A DNA stretch of 46,071 nt, taken from contig CAJWEV010000014.1 in NCBI GenBank assembly GCA_913031575.1, positions 1 through 46,071 of the forward strand, given 5' to 3'. The stretch comes from an uncultured Halieaceae bacterium. GTDB lineage: Bacteria; Pseudomonadota; Gammaproteobacteria; Pseudomonadales; Halieaceae. Position 1 is the stretch's first letter; every line of letters starts with the position of its first letter. The notes beneath the pieces were generated by a model. The model had not been told where the DNA came from. It saw only the letters and a program-made list of their open reading frames with translations, and did no database searches. The translations under genes and the position numbers were made by a program. Below are positions 16,929 through 25,257 of this stretch, piece after piece.

Positions 16929-18113
16929 TTAGTGCGCAGGTGCCGGTGTCTGTCGTTTACGCGGCGGATTAAACAGTGGACCGTCGATGACTTTGCAAGG
17001 CGCCATCAATCGCGTCCATTGCAACTCTCGCTGATAGTAAATCTCAGCAACAAACTCATCCCCAACAGCCCCGTGCGGCATCTCAACCTGCGCAAAAGCG
17101 AGGTTTGACTTTGCGGTGGGGCACCACGCCGCAGAGGTGACAATACCGATTTGCTTACCGTTCTTGTAGATAAACGAATGCTCAGCGGGCTTGTTGCCCT
17201 CGACATCGAGCAGAACAAATCGATATCGCAGACCCTCTTCTCTCTGCTTCACAAGTGCGGCGCGGCCGTTGAACAGTGACTTATTAAAGTCGACCTGCCA
17301 GTCTAAGCCCATCTCTAGGGGCGTGCGGGTGCGTCCGGGGCGCACCGCAATTTCCGCAGGCACGAAATCGACATTAGCCTGCAGAAAACCTGCTTCAATC
17401 CGCGCCACGTGAAGTGCGTGCGAACCGATGGGTTTAATCAGGTAGTCACGACCCTTGTCGAACAGCTGATCCCACAGCGCGTTAGCTTTACTGGGGTCGA
17501 TCCAGACTTCATAGCCCAAATCACCGGTAAACCCAGTGCGGCTTACCATCATTTCGACGCCTTCGAAATCAAATCTAGCGATGCCAAAAGGCTTAAGCTC
17601 ATTTAAGCCCTCACAGCCAATCAAGGTCAAAATGGTGCAGGACACGGGGCCTTGAACGGCCAGCGCTGCGATGTCATCGGACTCGTTGTTGATCGTCACG
17701 TCAAAACCGGATGCGTTCCACTCAAGCCAATCATCAGCGCGCATGTACGAGCATAGACGGTAATCGTCCTCGGCCAAGTGGAAAATAGTTCCATCGTCCA
17801 TGAGCTCGCCTCCGTCATTACACCAGACCGCGTAACCCACCCGATCGACACCAATCTTGGTGACATCACGTGTGACTAAGCGATTGAGAAAAGCTTCCGC
17901 GTCGGGACCCAAGATGCGATATTTATTCATGGGGGAGAGATCGAGAACGCCCGCTGTGCTTCGAATGGCGAAGTACTCAAGCTCCATATCGAAGTAGGAG
18001 TTCGGCGTGGTATATCCCTGCCATAAGCCCCAATCGTTAAGCTCGCAGTACTGCTCTACCCGCGAGTGAAACGGCGTGGTCAGTAACATCGTTTTGCGTT
18101 CAGCAGCGCTCAT
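16929..18113 (-). CDS. GcvT-like tetrahydrofolate-dependent aminomethyl/methyl transferase
   Basis: A 394-residue single-module GcvT-family protein. Relatives include the glycine-cleavage T protein, the C-terminal modules of dimethylglycine and sarcosine oxidases, and the DMSP demethylase DmdA; all move a one-carbon unit to THF. Visible family features are the N-terminal DLSPMNKYRILGPDAEAFLNRLVTRDV, the SRTGFTGDLGYEVW folate-domain strand, ARIEAGFLQANVDF, and the C-terminal beta-barrel region. No FAD domain is fused, unlike dimethylglycine dehydrogenase, but two FAD oxidoreductases are encoded immediately upstream. Its start overlaps the stop of the upstream FAD gene (ATGA). It is not in a gcvTHP operon. 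The substrate is probably a methylated amine intermediate (inference). Confidence 0.82.
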   Translation of the reverse strand: MSAAERKTMLLTTPFHSRVEQYCELNDWGLWQGYTTPNSYFDMELEYFAIRSTAGVLDLSPMNKYRILGPDAEAFLNRLVTRDVTKIGVDRVGYAVWCNDGGELMDDGTIFHLAEDDYRLCSYMRADDWLEWNASGFDVTINNESDDIAALAVQGPVSCTILTLIGCEGLNELKPFGIARFDFEGVEMMVSRTGFTGDLGYEVWIDPSKANALWDQLFDKGRDYLIKPIGSHALHVARIEAGFLQANVDFVPAEIAVRPGRTRTPLEMGLDWQVDFNKSLFNGRAALVKQREEGLRYRFVLLDVEGNKPAEHSFIYKNGKQIGIVTSAAWCPTAKSNLAFAQVEMPHGAVGDEFVAEIYYQRELQWTRLMAPCKVIDGPLFNPPRKRQTPAPAH

Positions 18114-19684
18114 GATAAGACCCCCTGCTTGAGTATTTCCTCCGCCGCATTTTTTCCAGCGAGCCCCATGAGACTGCCTCCGGGGTGCGATCCAGCACCG
18201 CAGAGATAGAGCCCCACGACACTGCCCGTATACTGCGTCGATCCGGGGAAAGGCCGCATCATCAGAGCTTGATCAATGGAGAGCTCGCCATGGTGCCAGT
18301 TACCGCCTGTCACACCGTGCGACGCCTCGAAGTCCTCGGGCACACGCACTTCGCTAGCAATTATGAGTTCGCGAATCCCCGGGGCATACACCTCAAGCTG
18401 CGCCAATAACGACTGAAGCAACTGCTCGCGAGCACTTTCGTTGTTGTCCCAACCCGTCTTAAGCTCGTGGGGCACGTAATGTACCAGCGCGGTTAGAACG
18501 TGCTGACCCGCGGGTGCTAGTGTCGGGTCTTCAATGCTTGGAATACTGATATCGAAAACGTGCTGCGATGTCAGCTCCCCGTATTTAATGGGGTTCAAGC
18601 CGGCTTCCATGGCATCCATACACGGCGCAATAATCAAACGCTGGCTGTGATCATCAGGAGAGACACCGACAAAAGATGGCAGCCCCGACAAGGCCAAGTG
18701 CAACTTGCCGGTGCCAGAGCGGGTTCGATATTGCTCGACACGACGCGCTTGCCCCGCCTCGATATTGCGATAGCCCAACAAATCACGATAGGTCCTCGTG
18801 GGGTCAACACTCGAAACCACCGCTATCGCCTCAAGAGTATCACCCGAGCTCAATTCAACGCCCATTACGCGATCACCGGTTTTGATAATGCGAGTAACGG
18901 CCTCGCCCAACCGCACTTCGACGCCCTGTGTTTTTGCTGAACTCAGCAGTGCACCGCCAAGACTGCCCATGCCACCCATCACCTGACTAACGCCCCGATT
19001 ACCCAGCGCCTCTCCGACCATACGGTGTATATACGTAAACACCGTATTGGGAGAACGCGGTCCCATATTGGTCCCCGTTATTGCGTCGAGCGCGATCGCG
19101 GCTTTCAGCCCATCGTGCTCAAAGTGCTCGTTCATCACGTCGTAAATATTGATCAGCACCAGCCGCATCATGTCTCGCATGTTTCTTCGGCCCATCATCT
19201 TCAGACCGAGCCCCAGCGAAAGCAATGTCATGCGATCACCCCAATCTGCGTCGACCATTTTGGGCGCTCGGGTGCGATAGAGCTTGAGCATCAACTTGGC
19301 AAAGACTTGCATTTGCCTTCGAAACGCTTTGTAGGCCTTCTTATCGGCTGCGCTGATCCCGGCACCGCTGAGGCTATCGCCGTCGACGATTAAGTGATCA
19401 CCACTCGACTGAAGCGCGATCGTCCGTTTGGCCTCCCCTAACCGCAAACCGTGCATTTCGAGGCTAAGCTCTTTAACAATCTTCTCATCAAGTTGATGCA
19501 CCCACTGGGCACAGTCCGAGATGTGAAATCCGTTGGCAAAAGCCTTGGTACTAGCACAGCCACCCGCTTGGTTAAGGGCGTCAACTACCAATACTCTCTT
19601 TCCTGCCTTGGCGAGATAGCTCGAGGAAATAAGCCCGTTGTGTCCCGCCCCGATTACGATGGCATCGTACTTAGTCATCGGCAT
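18110..19684 (-). CDS. PYROXD2/phytoene-desaturase-like FAD oxidoreductase (copy 1)
   Basis: A 524-residue flavoprotein of the COG1233 group, which includes carotenoid desaturases and the poorly understood PYROXD2. The FAD-binding GxGxxG motif is VIGAGHNGL near residue 11 and the second strand ends in VVDALNQAGG, with Asp where most relatives have Glu. The C-terminal FAD motif is LYLCGAGSHPGGSLMGLAGKNAA. No carotenoid genes are nearby, so desaturation is unlikely. It overlaps copy 2 by 14 bases and the GcvT-like gene by 4, so translation is coupled. An amine or betaine-derived substrate is inferred from context only. ATG 19678 is an alternative start. Confidence 0.8.
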   Translation of the reverse strand: MPMTKYDAIVIGAGHNGLISSSYLAKAGKRVLVVDALNQAGGCASTKAFANGFHISDCAQWVHQLDEKIVKELSLEMHGLRLGEAKRTIALQSSGDHLIVDGDSLSGAGISAADKKAYKAFRRQMQVFAKLMLKLYRTRAPKMVDADWGDRMTLLSLGLGLKMMGRRNMRDMMRLVLINIYDVMNEHFEHDGLKAAIALDAITGTNMGPRSPNTVFTYIHRMVGEALGNRGVSQVMGGMGSLGGALLSSAKTQGVEVRLGEAVTRIIKTGDRVMGVELSSGDTLEAIAVVSSVDPTRTYRDLLGYRNIEAGQARRVEQYRTRSGTGKLHLALSGLPSFVGVSPDDHSQRLIIAPCMDAMEAGLNPIKYGELTSQHVFDISIPSIEDPTLAPAGQHVLTALVHYVPHELKTGWDNNESAREQLLQSLLAQLEVYAPGIRELIIASEVRVPEDFEASHGVTGGNWHHGELSIDQALMMRPFPGSTQYTGSVVGLYLCGAGSHPGGSLMGLAGKNAAEEILKQGVLS

Positions 19685-21287
19685 AGCTCCCTGGGACGGT
19701 ATTGGGTCGTTTTAAATCATAGAGAATCTCGCGCGCCGCGTTCGCGCCAGGCGCCGCCATCACACCGCCACCCGGGTGTGTGCCAGAGCTGCACATGTAC
19801 ATGCCTTTGATAGGCATCCGGTACTGCGCATAACCCGGGAAGGGACGATTAAATAGCAACTGATCGAAAGTCAGCTCACCCTGGAAAATATTACCTTCGG
19901 TGAGCCCAACTTCGGCCTCGATTTCACGCGGAGTGCGGGTCTCACAATGGAGAATCAGGTCGCGAAAATTCGGGCTGTATTTTGAAATTTGATCGACAAC
20001 TGACTTCTCAAACCCGTCCTTATCTTCGTCAGTCCAATCGCGACCCTCAACTTTGGGCGGCGCGTATTGAACGAAGACCGACATCATATGTTTGCCCGGA
20101 GGCGCCATAGTCGGATCCGTCAGGGAAGGGATCATCATGTCAAGGTACGGGTCTTTCGACCAGGTTCCCGCCTTCCAATCATCGTAAGCACGCTCCATAC
20201 GCTCGAGCGAGTCACTGAAGTGCAGATCGCCAGACATTAGGGGATTCTTGGGATCCAGACCGTCGAAGGTGGGTAGACCATCCAGCGCAATATTTAGCTT
20301 TCCTGAGGAGCCGCGAATTTTGAAGTTTTTGGCTTTCTGAACCACGTCCTTGGGGAGATCGCGCTCGTCGGTAATATCCAGCAAGGTCCGCTTGGGATCG
20401 AGGTTGGAGACAACAATATCAGCGTGATATTCATCACCGTTCTTAAGTGCCACACCCTTTGCGCGGCCACCCTTCACAATAATACGTTCCACGTCCGCAT
20501 CACATATGATATCGCCGCCGAATGACTGAAGTGATTTTGAAAGCGCATTGGCAATGGCACCCATGCCACCACGCGCGAAGCCCCAGGCCCCTACATTGCC
20601 GTCAACATCGCCCATGTAATGGTGAAGTAAGACGTAAGCTGTGCCTGGTGAGTACACACCCAGAGCTGTACCAATGATGCCACTACCTGCGTGCTGCGCC
20701 TTGATAACGTCCGTCTCAAAGTACTCGTTAAGGTAATCCCCTACGGAGGTCGTCCAAAACTTGATCGTATCCAGCAAACCCTCTTCACCCATATTGAGGA
20801 AGGGTTTTGCAAAATCCACGAGGTCTTTGAGGTCTCTTAATCTAAGCGATGTAGGATCGGGCGGCGTCTTTAGTAGGAAGGGCCGGATGAGTCGCGTCTG
20901 GCGGCTGGTGTCAGCCCTGTAGCGTTCGTAGGCATTGGCATCGCGCTTTGAGTGGCGCGATATCTCACGATATTTACGTCCGTAGTCGCTATAGCTCCCA
21001 AAGTGATCGCCGTTTTGCATGAAGGTGGCACCGCCACCAAATGGCACCACCTGCAGACCGTGACGAGGTAACTCAAGGTCTCGGGTAATTTCGGGACGCA
21101 ACAAGCTGGATACGTAGGAGCAATTGGAGTAATACCAACCCTTGTAGAGCTCCCGACTTACCGTCGCACCACCAATGTGGGGATTGCGCTCAAGCACGGC
21201 GACTTTCAACCCCGCCTTAGCGAGGTAAGCCCCATTGGTGAGCCCATTGTGACCGGCACCGACAACGATGGCGTCGTATTTATTCAC
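19671..21287 (-). CDS. PYROXD2-like FAD oxidoreductase (copy 2), first gene of the Rieske/GcvT operon
   Basis: A 538-residue paralogue of the next gene. The N-terminal FAD motif VVGAGHNGL ends with the canonical VLERNPHIGGATVSRE, followed by YSNCSYVSSLLRPEI. The C-terminal signature is MYMCSSGTHPGGGVMAAPGANAA. It is closest in pattern to PYROXD2-type proteins of unknown reaction. The start is a GTG at 21285-21287 preceded by GGCGGAGA, which fixes the start. Upstream lies a leader able to fold as a pseudoknot. Two adjacent, non-identical copies suggest either a heteromeric enzyme or two successive oxidations. Confidence 0.82.
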   Translation of the reverse strand: MNKYDAIVVGAGHNGLTNGAYLAKAGLKVAVLERNPHIGGATVSRELYKGWYYSNCSYVSSLLRPEITRDLELPRHGLQVVPFGGGATFMQNGDHFGSYSDYGRKYREISRHSKRDANAYERYRADTSRQTRLIRPFLLKTPPDPTSLRLRDLKDLVDFAKPFLNMGEEGLLDTIKFWTTSVGDYLNEYFETDVIKAQHAGSGIIGTALGVYSPGTAYVLLHHYMGDVDGNVGAWGFARGGMGAIANALSKSLQSFGGDIICDADVERIIVKGGRAKGVALKNGDEYHADIVVSNLDPKRTLLDITDERDLPKDVVQKAKNFKIRGSSGKLNIALDGLPTFDGLDPKNPLMSGDLHFSDSLERMERAYDDWKAGTWSKDPYLDMMIPSLTDPTMAPPGKHMMSVFVQYAPPKVEGRDWTDEDKDGFEKSVVDQISKYSPNFRDLILHCETRTPREIEAEVGLTEGNIFQGELTFDQLLFNRPFPGYAQYRMPIKGMYMCSSGTHPGGGVMAAPGANAAREILYDLKRPNTVPGSYADD

Positions 21288-21309
21288 GTATTTCTCCGCC
21301 AGATTTTCG

Positions 21310-21382
21310 GTGACCCATCATGTGGGAAGCAATCAGGTACGCACCGACAAACTTTTGCCCGTAAGGGTCACTCAACGGGCAA
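21310..21382 (-). promoter_or_regulatory. candidate pseudoknot leader of the FAD/GcvT/Rieske operon
   Basis: On the transcript, TTGCCCGT (21362-21355) and ACGGGCAA (reading downstream from 21382) are perfect complements flanking a twelve-base loop (stem arms at 21355-21362 and 21375-21382). The loop holds GTGACCC (21365-21371 on the complement), which perfectly complements GGGTCAC at 21310-21316, downstream in the mRNA. The latter can alternatively pair in a CCCA/TGGG hairpin. The second stem ends about 12 bases before the ribosome binding site. This is the geometry of an H-type pseudoknot that could act as a riboswitch or protein-binding leader; no known class was recognised. Confidence 0.4.
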
Positions 21383-21416
21383 CGAGAGACAAGCGTTTTG
21401 ACCGCAAACAGTCCAC

Positions 21417-21446
21417 AAAAAAATACCCCAGCCGCAGTATGCGCGG
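21417..21446 (-). terminator. possible terminator of the GH81 gene
   Basis: On the minus strand a G/C-rich segment with a CCGC/GCGG stem (21432-21435, 21443-21446) is followed, after a short C/G run, by seven T residues (21417-21423). The stem is short, so confidence is limited. It lies about 35 bases after the GH81 stop. Confidence 0.35.
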
Positions 21447-21479
21447 GATTACTTCAACGTCGCACAGGGAGCGCTAAAG

Positions 21480-24400
21480 CTACCGTTGTTCAATAGCGAA
21501 CGCGTTCGGCGCGGCCTCAACCACTGTGTCATCACTGAAGGTTACCGCGATGGCGACATCGCTGTAGTTGTAAACCACGTAGCTGGTGACGCCGGCGTCT
21601 GTCTTGAAGGCCATTGCCGCGGGATAATCTGCAGTCAAAGCACCCGTACCTGTCTGAAGCTCACCCAAGGCACGCATGGTGTAGATCCAGTGGTAAGTGT
21701 GCGCAGGTGCCTCACCGGTTTCAGGTTCATAGTTTGCCGTGGCTTCATAATCTGCAATAGCAGCATCAGCGTCCGTCATTGACCATAGGTTCCACCAGAG
21801 GTCCGTCCAGTGACCATTCGGTAGACCTGAAGGCTTGCCATTTGGCGACTCCTCTAGACCCAAGGTAACGTAATCATCAAGATAATCTGTAAACAGGCCG
21901 ACGTGCATGATCAATGGGTTCGACGGGAGTCCTTGAATACCCAAAATGTGAGCAATCGCGGGGCTAAACCAAGTCGAGAACGCACTACCATCACCCCAGA
22001 TGATCGACGTGGTGATCCGTGAGTAGCCCGGCGGGAAGTTGCGCGCATCCGGATCGGCACCGAGGTAACCATCGATGTCGTTCCAGTACTCCCAGTACGT
22101 TGCCGAAGTCGAAGCGTGCAAGTACATCCCACGCTCCATTATATCGTCGTTACCTGTCACCAACCCGTAGAGCACCATAGCGCCGTAGGCGTTGGCCGCC
22201 TCGGACGTCGACTCGTTGTTGTTTCCGCGAACGAAGTTGGCAGGACCCGAGGCCCATGAGAAACCATTAGCTGGATCAAAGTTGCGCAGGTAGGGGAACA
22301 TCGGATCGTTCTTGCCGCCTGCATAGTCACGAATGAGCAGCTTAAACATTTGCCCATACTGCTCGTCGCTGCAGAACGCCTTTTCGACACGGCAGACTTC
22401 CGCCGCAGCTCGAATGAAGTAACCGTAGTGGAAATGATGATCGTTCAACTGCTGGTGGGAGGCGAACGACTCCTCCATGCCCAATAGCGTGCTCCAGTTA
22501 GGGTCATACACAAAATAGTTTTCGCTATCCAACGTCCCATCACGTTCAGCACTCATCCAGTCAGCGAGTTCGCCCATGAGCCAATCTCGCAAAGTAGTTG
22601 CCTCATCGACCATACCCAACTGATCGGCGATAGCCAAAACTTCAGACAAGCGGCCCACTGCCTTGCCGTTCCAGTAGGTGTCGTTGGCGGTATTCCAATA
22701 AGCAGTGCCGCCGGCAACGAAATCCGCAACCAAGCCGGCCAGCTCGGTCTTGTTAAGAGAGCCATCGATCAGCGGCAGCGCTGGTAGGACCCCCACAGAA
22801 GGTAGGTCGTAATCAAAGCCGGTGACCGGCGCGAATTTCACTAGACCGCGCGCACTGCGAACCGAGGTGGCATAGCCCATCGCCGGCGCACGTTTCCACT
22901 GTAGCGGCATGAGGCCGGCCAAGGTCTCGATGGGCGCATTGTCATCGTCTAGATATCGATGACTTACCGTGACCGTGTTGGTAGAACGGTCCACGGCGTA
23001 GTCTATGGCGACATGCTTCACTTTGTTGCGCGCATAGCTCTCGAGCGTCTGTCGTACTGATGTAGTCGTCTCAGGTGCCCACACCAAGGTAAAGGAGTTG
23101 CTTGGCGCAGAAATGGTGACCGTGTCCGTGTCAACACCGCTGAACGTTGTACCCGAATCGCCGACAATCAAGAAATCGTTGCGCTGACCGGCAACATTAC
23201 TCCAGATGCCTAGGCTGTTACCGTCCTCATGCCACACGCCCCGCTCGCCGCTGTTGGCGCGCAAGGTTTTCAGCGTTGGGGTGCCCGAGTAAACCTCGAA
23301 GAACACAAAGGGAGAGCCATAGACAAAGGTAGCTTCCATGATCAGGGAGTCGCCCTCGTACCAGCCCGCGGTAATGGCACCCTCCGAGTAGTCGAGCAAC
23401 TTCACATCCATGTTGCTATGCGCATTATTAGCAATCGCAGCACCGTCAAAGACTTCGGCAAACGGATCAGGTACGGCATAACCAAAGCCGCCATCGTTAG
23501 CAACAAGACCCGGCGGTATACCCATAAACCGTGCGCCACGCTCAGTCAGTCGGGCCATGATAGGGTCAGGTGTGATGTAACCCGCACCGTTAGGGTCGCC
23601 TAAACGCATCTCACCGATGAAAGAGACAGATCCCCACCAACGGTGCGTCATTGTGTGCTTGTTCGCGGCGGGGCCCGCCAACTGCGGATACTTAGGCGTT
23701 GGATCACCCTGAGGCGTTCCGGTTGACGTCTCACAAAAAGGAATCCCGGGCTCTACCACACCCGCGTTGTAAATCCAGTTGCCATAGTCATAGACACATC
23801 GATAGCTCGCTGGATTGATGGTGTCTGAATAACTACCAAGTCCCATTTGAGTGAGATTGAAAGGAACCGTGACGGGGGGTGTTACAGGAGGCTCCGCCTC
23901 TGCATCGAAACCTGTAAATCGAACATTATCAATCTGAAAAACGGTGTTCTCAAATCGACTCGCCCAAATTACCAATCCGGTGTTTACCTCGCTCAGATTT
24001 AAGCCGCCGCCGGTTAGCTGCGACATAGGAACCTTGACTGTCTCCCAGCCTCCCAATCCTTTCTCACCCAAAGGCTGATCGCCTGATGTACAGGGATAGA
24101 AACAATCAAGTTTCATCGTAATTTCTGCGTTACCAGACACGACCTGGATATCAAACTCGATGTGACCATTAACATAACCGTTCAGATCAACCGCGGTTGA
24201 TGAAGCGAAAAAAAGTCCGGCGAGATTTTGGTTGTTCGCGTGCGTCACCTGAAGCACGTCACCCCGATCAGGATCAGAGACAAACTCCCAAGCAATTGAT
24301 GGGCAGCCTTCACCACCATCGTTGCTGCAGTCACCCCAACCAATGGCTTGGTCAAATGCATTGATACCGCGATCCCAAGTGCCATGGACTGCGCCATCGG

Positions 24401-25079
24401 TCATGACTAACTGATCATCGACCTCATTACCGCCACCCCCGGTGGGTGGCGGCTCGGGCTCGGGCTCAGGTTCAAGAACCGTGACCACCCGCTGCGCCTG
24501 GGCTGAGTTACCGGCCGCATCGGTCGCAGTGTAAGTGAGTGTGTAGGTACCAGCAGCGCTGCCAACACTACCCGTAATGACAACCTCGAGCGCGCCATCA
24601 ACGATATCGACAGCGGTGGCACCTTGCTCTGTGTAGGCGGCATCCGCCTCAAGCGTAATCGAACCGCTGCCGTTGAGCGTTATTGTAGGGGATGTGGTGT
24701 CCGAAACGGTGACCTCGCGCTCGGTTGACGCCTCATTTCCCGCAGCGTCATTAGCAGTATAGGTCAGGGTGTAGACCCCCGCCGTGGCGGTATCGACAGT
24801 GCCAGAGACCGACACAATGACTTCACCGTCGGTGTCGTCAGAAGCAGAAGCGCCCGGATCTGTAAACTCTGTACCCTGCTCCACACGCATCTCCGCGTCA
24901 CCCGACAGCGTAATCGCGGGTGGCGTCGTATCAGCAGGTGGAGGTGGTGGTTCGACGACCATAGGCGGTGCACTAACAGCACCGCCTCCGCCGCCACCGC
25001 AGGAAGTTACAAGCAGCGCTAGCAACATCGCTGGTATGAAAGAAAAACTCGAGGTGATACGGCACAGCGGTCTCGGCAT
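21480..25079 (-). CDS. secreted multidomain GH81 endo-beta-1,3-glucanase (laminarinase-like lipoprotein)
   Basis: This 1199-residue protein should cleave beta-1,3-glucans such as laminarin outside the cell. A signal peptide ends in the lipobox VTSC (Cys27), followed by a Gly run, so it is probably an outer-membrane lipoprotein. Two DUF5011/HYR-like immunoglobulin repeats cover about 52-126 and 127-202. A PEPEPEP linker leads to a galactose-binding-like beta-sandwich resembling carbohydrate-binding domains (about 225-392). The GH81 module spans about 405-1140. GH81 catalytic motifs are intact: DHHFHYGYF with Asp880 and His884, and NNNESTSEA with Glu956 and Glu960. It is monocistronic between ilvIH and the FAD operon and is not flanked by SusCD or other glycan genes. 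Confidence 0.9.
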   Translation of the reverse strand: MPRPLCRITSSFSFIPAMLLALLVTSCGGGGGGAVSAPPMVVEPPPPPADTTPPAITLSGDAEMRVEQGTEFTDPGASASDDTDGEVIVSVSGTVDTATAGVYTLTYTANDAAGNEASTEREVTVSDTTSPTITLNGSGSITLEADAAYTEQGATAVDIVDGALEVVITGSVGSAAGTYTLTYTATDAAGNSAQAQRVVTVLEPEPEPEPPPTGGGGNEVDDQLVMTDGAVHGTWDRGINAFDQAIGWGDCSNDGGEGCPSIAWEFVSDPDRGDVLQVTHANNQNLAGLFFASSTAVDLNGYVNGHIEFDIQVVSGNAEITMKLDCFYPCTSGDQPLGEKGLGGWETVKVPMSQLTGGGLNLSEVNTGLVIWASRFENTVFQIDNVRFTGFDAEAEPPVTPPVTVPFNLTQMGLGSYSDTINPASYRCVYDYGNWIYNAGVVEPGIPFCETSTGTPQGDPTPKYPQLAGPAANKHTMTHRWWGSVSFIGEMRLGDPNGAGYITPDPIMARLTERGARFMGIPPGLVANDGGFGYAVPDPFAEVFDGAAIANNAHSNMDVKLLDYSEGAITAGWYEGDSLIMEATFVYGSPFVFFEVYSGTPTLKTLRANSGERGVWHEDGNSLGIWSNVAGQRNDFLIVGDSGTTFSGVDTDTVTISAPSNSFTLVWAPETTTSVRQTLESYARNKVKHVAIDYAVDRSTNTVTVSHRYLDDDNAPIETLAGLMPLQWKRAPAMGYATSVRSARGLVKFAPVTGFDYDLPSVGVLPALPLIDGSLNKTELAGLVADFVAGGTAYWNTANDTYWNGKAVGRLSEVLAIADQLGMVDEATTLRDWLMGELADWMSAERDGTLDSENYFVYDPNWSTLLGMEESFASHQQLNDHHFHYGYFIRAAAEVCRVEKAFCSDEQYGQMFKLLIRDYAGGKNDPMFPYLRNFDPANGFSWASGPANFVRGNNNESTSEAANAYGAMVLYGLVTGNDDIMERGMYLHASTSATYWEYWNDIDGYLGADPDARNFPPGYSRITTSIIWGDGSAFSTWFSPAIAHILGIQGLPSNPLIMHVGLFTDYLDDYVTLGLEESPNGKPSGLPNGHWTDLWWNLWSMTDADAAIADYEATANYEPETGEAPAHTYHWIYTMRALGELQTGTGALTADYPAAMAFKTDAGVTSYVVYNYSDVAIAVTFSDDTVVEAAPNAFAIEQR

Positions 25080-25257
25080 CTTGCGCTCTTTACTCGTTAT
25101 CTAGGAATTATGTACGAATGAACGCGCAGCAGTGCTCGCAAGTCAACGCAGCTTCCTACCATTTAAGACAGAGCGTCCCCGAGACCGGTCAGATGGGTCG
25201 CTATTTGATTCGTTCTTCAGTACCGAACACCAACGTCAATGAATGATGCTCTACGCC

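Noticed and set aside
16929-18113. Glycine cleavage system T protein (gcvT) or DMSP demethylase (dmdA)
   Set aside because: No gcvH/gcvP or DMSP genes adjoin it; coupling to Rieske and FAD genes points to another one-carbon transfer. DmdA-like activity cannot be excluded but is not supported by context.
18110-21287. Carotenoid biosynthesis by the two phytoene-desaturase-like genes
   Set aside because: No phytoene synthase, cyclase or other carotenoid gene is nearby, and the C-terminal motifs look like PYROXD2-type proteins in an operon with GcvT-like and Rieske genes.
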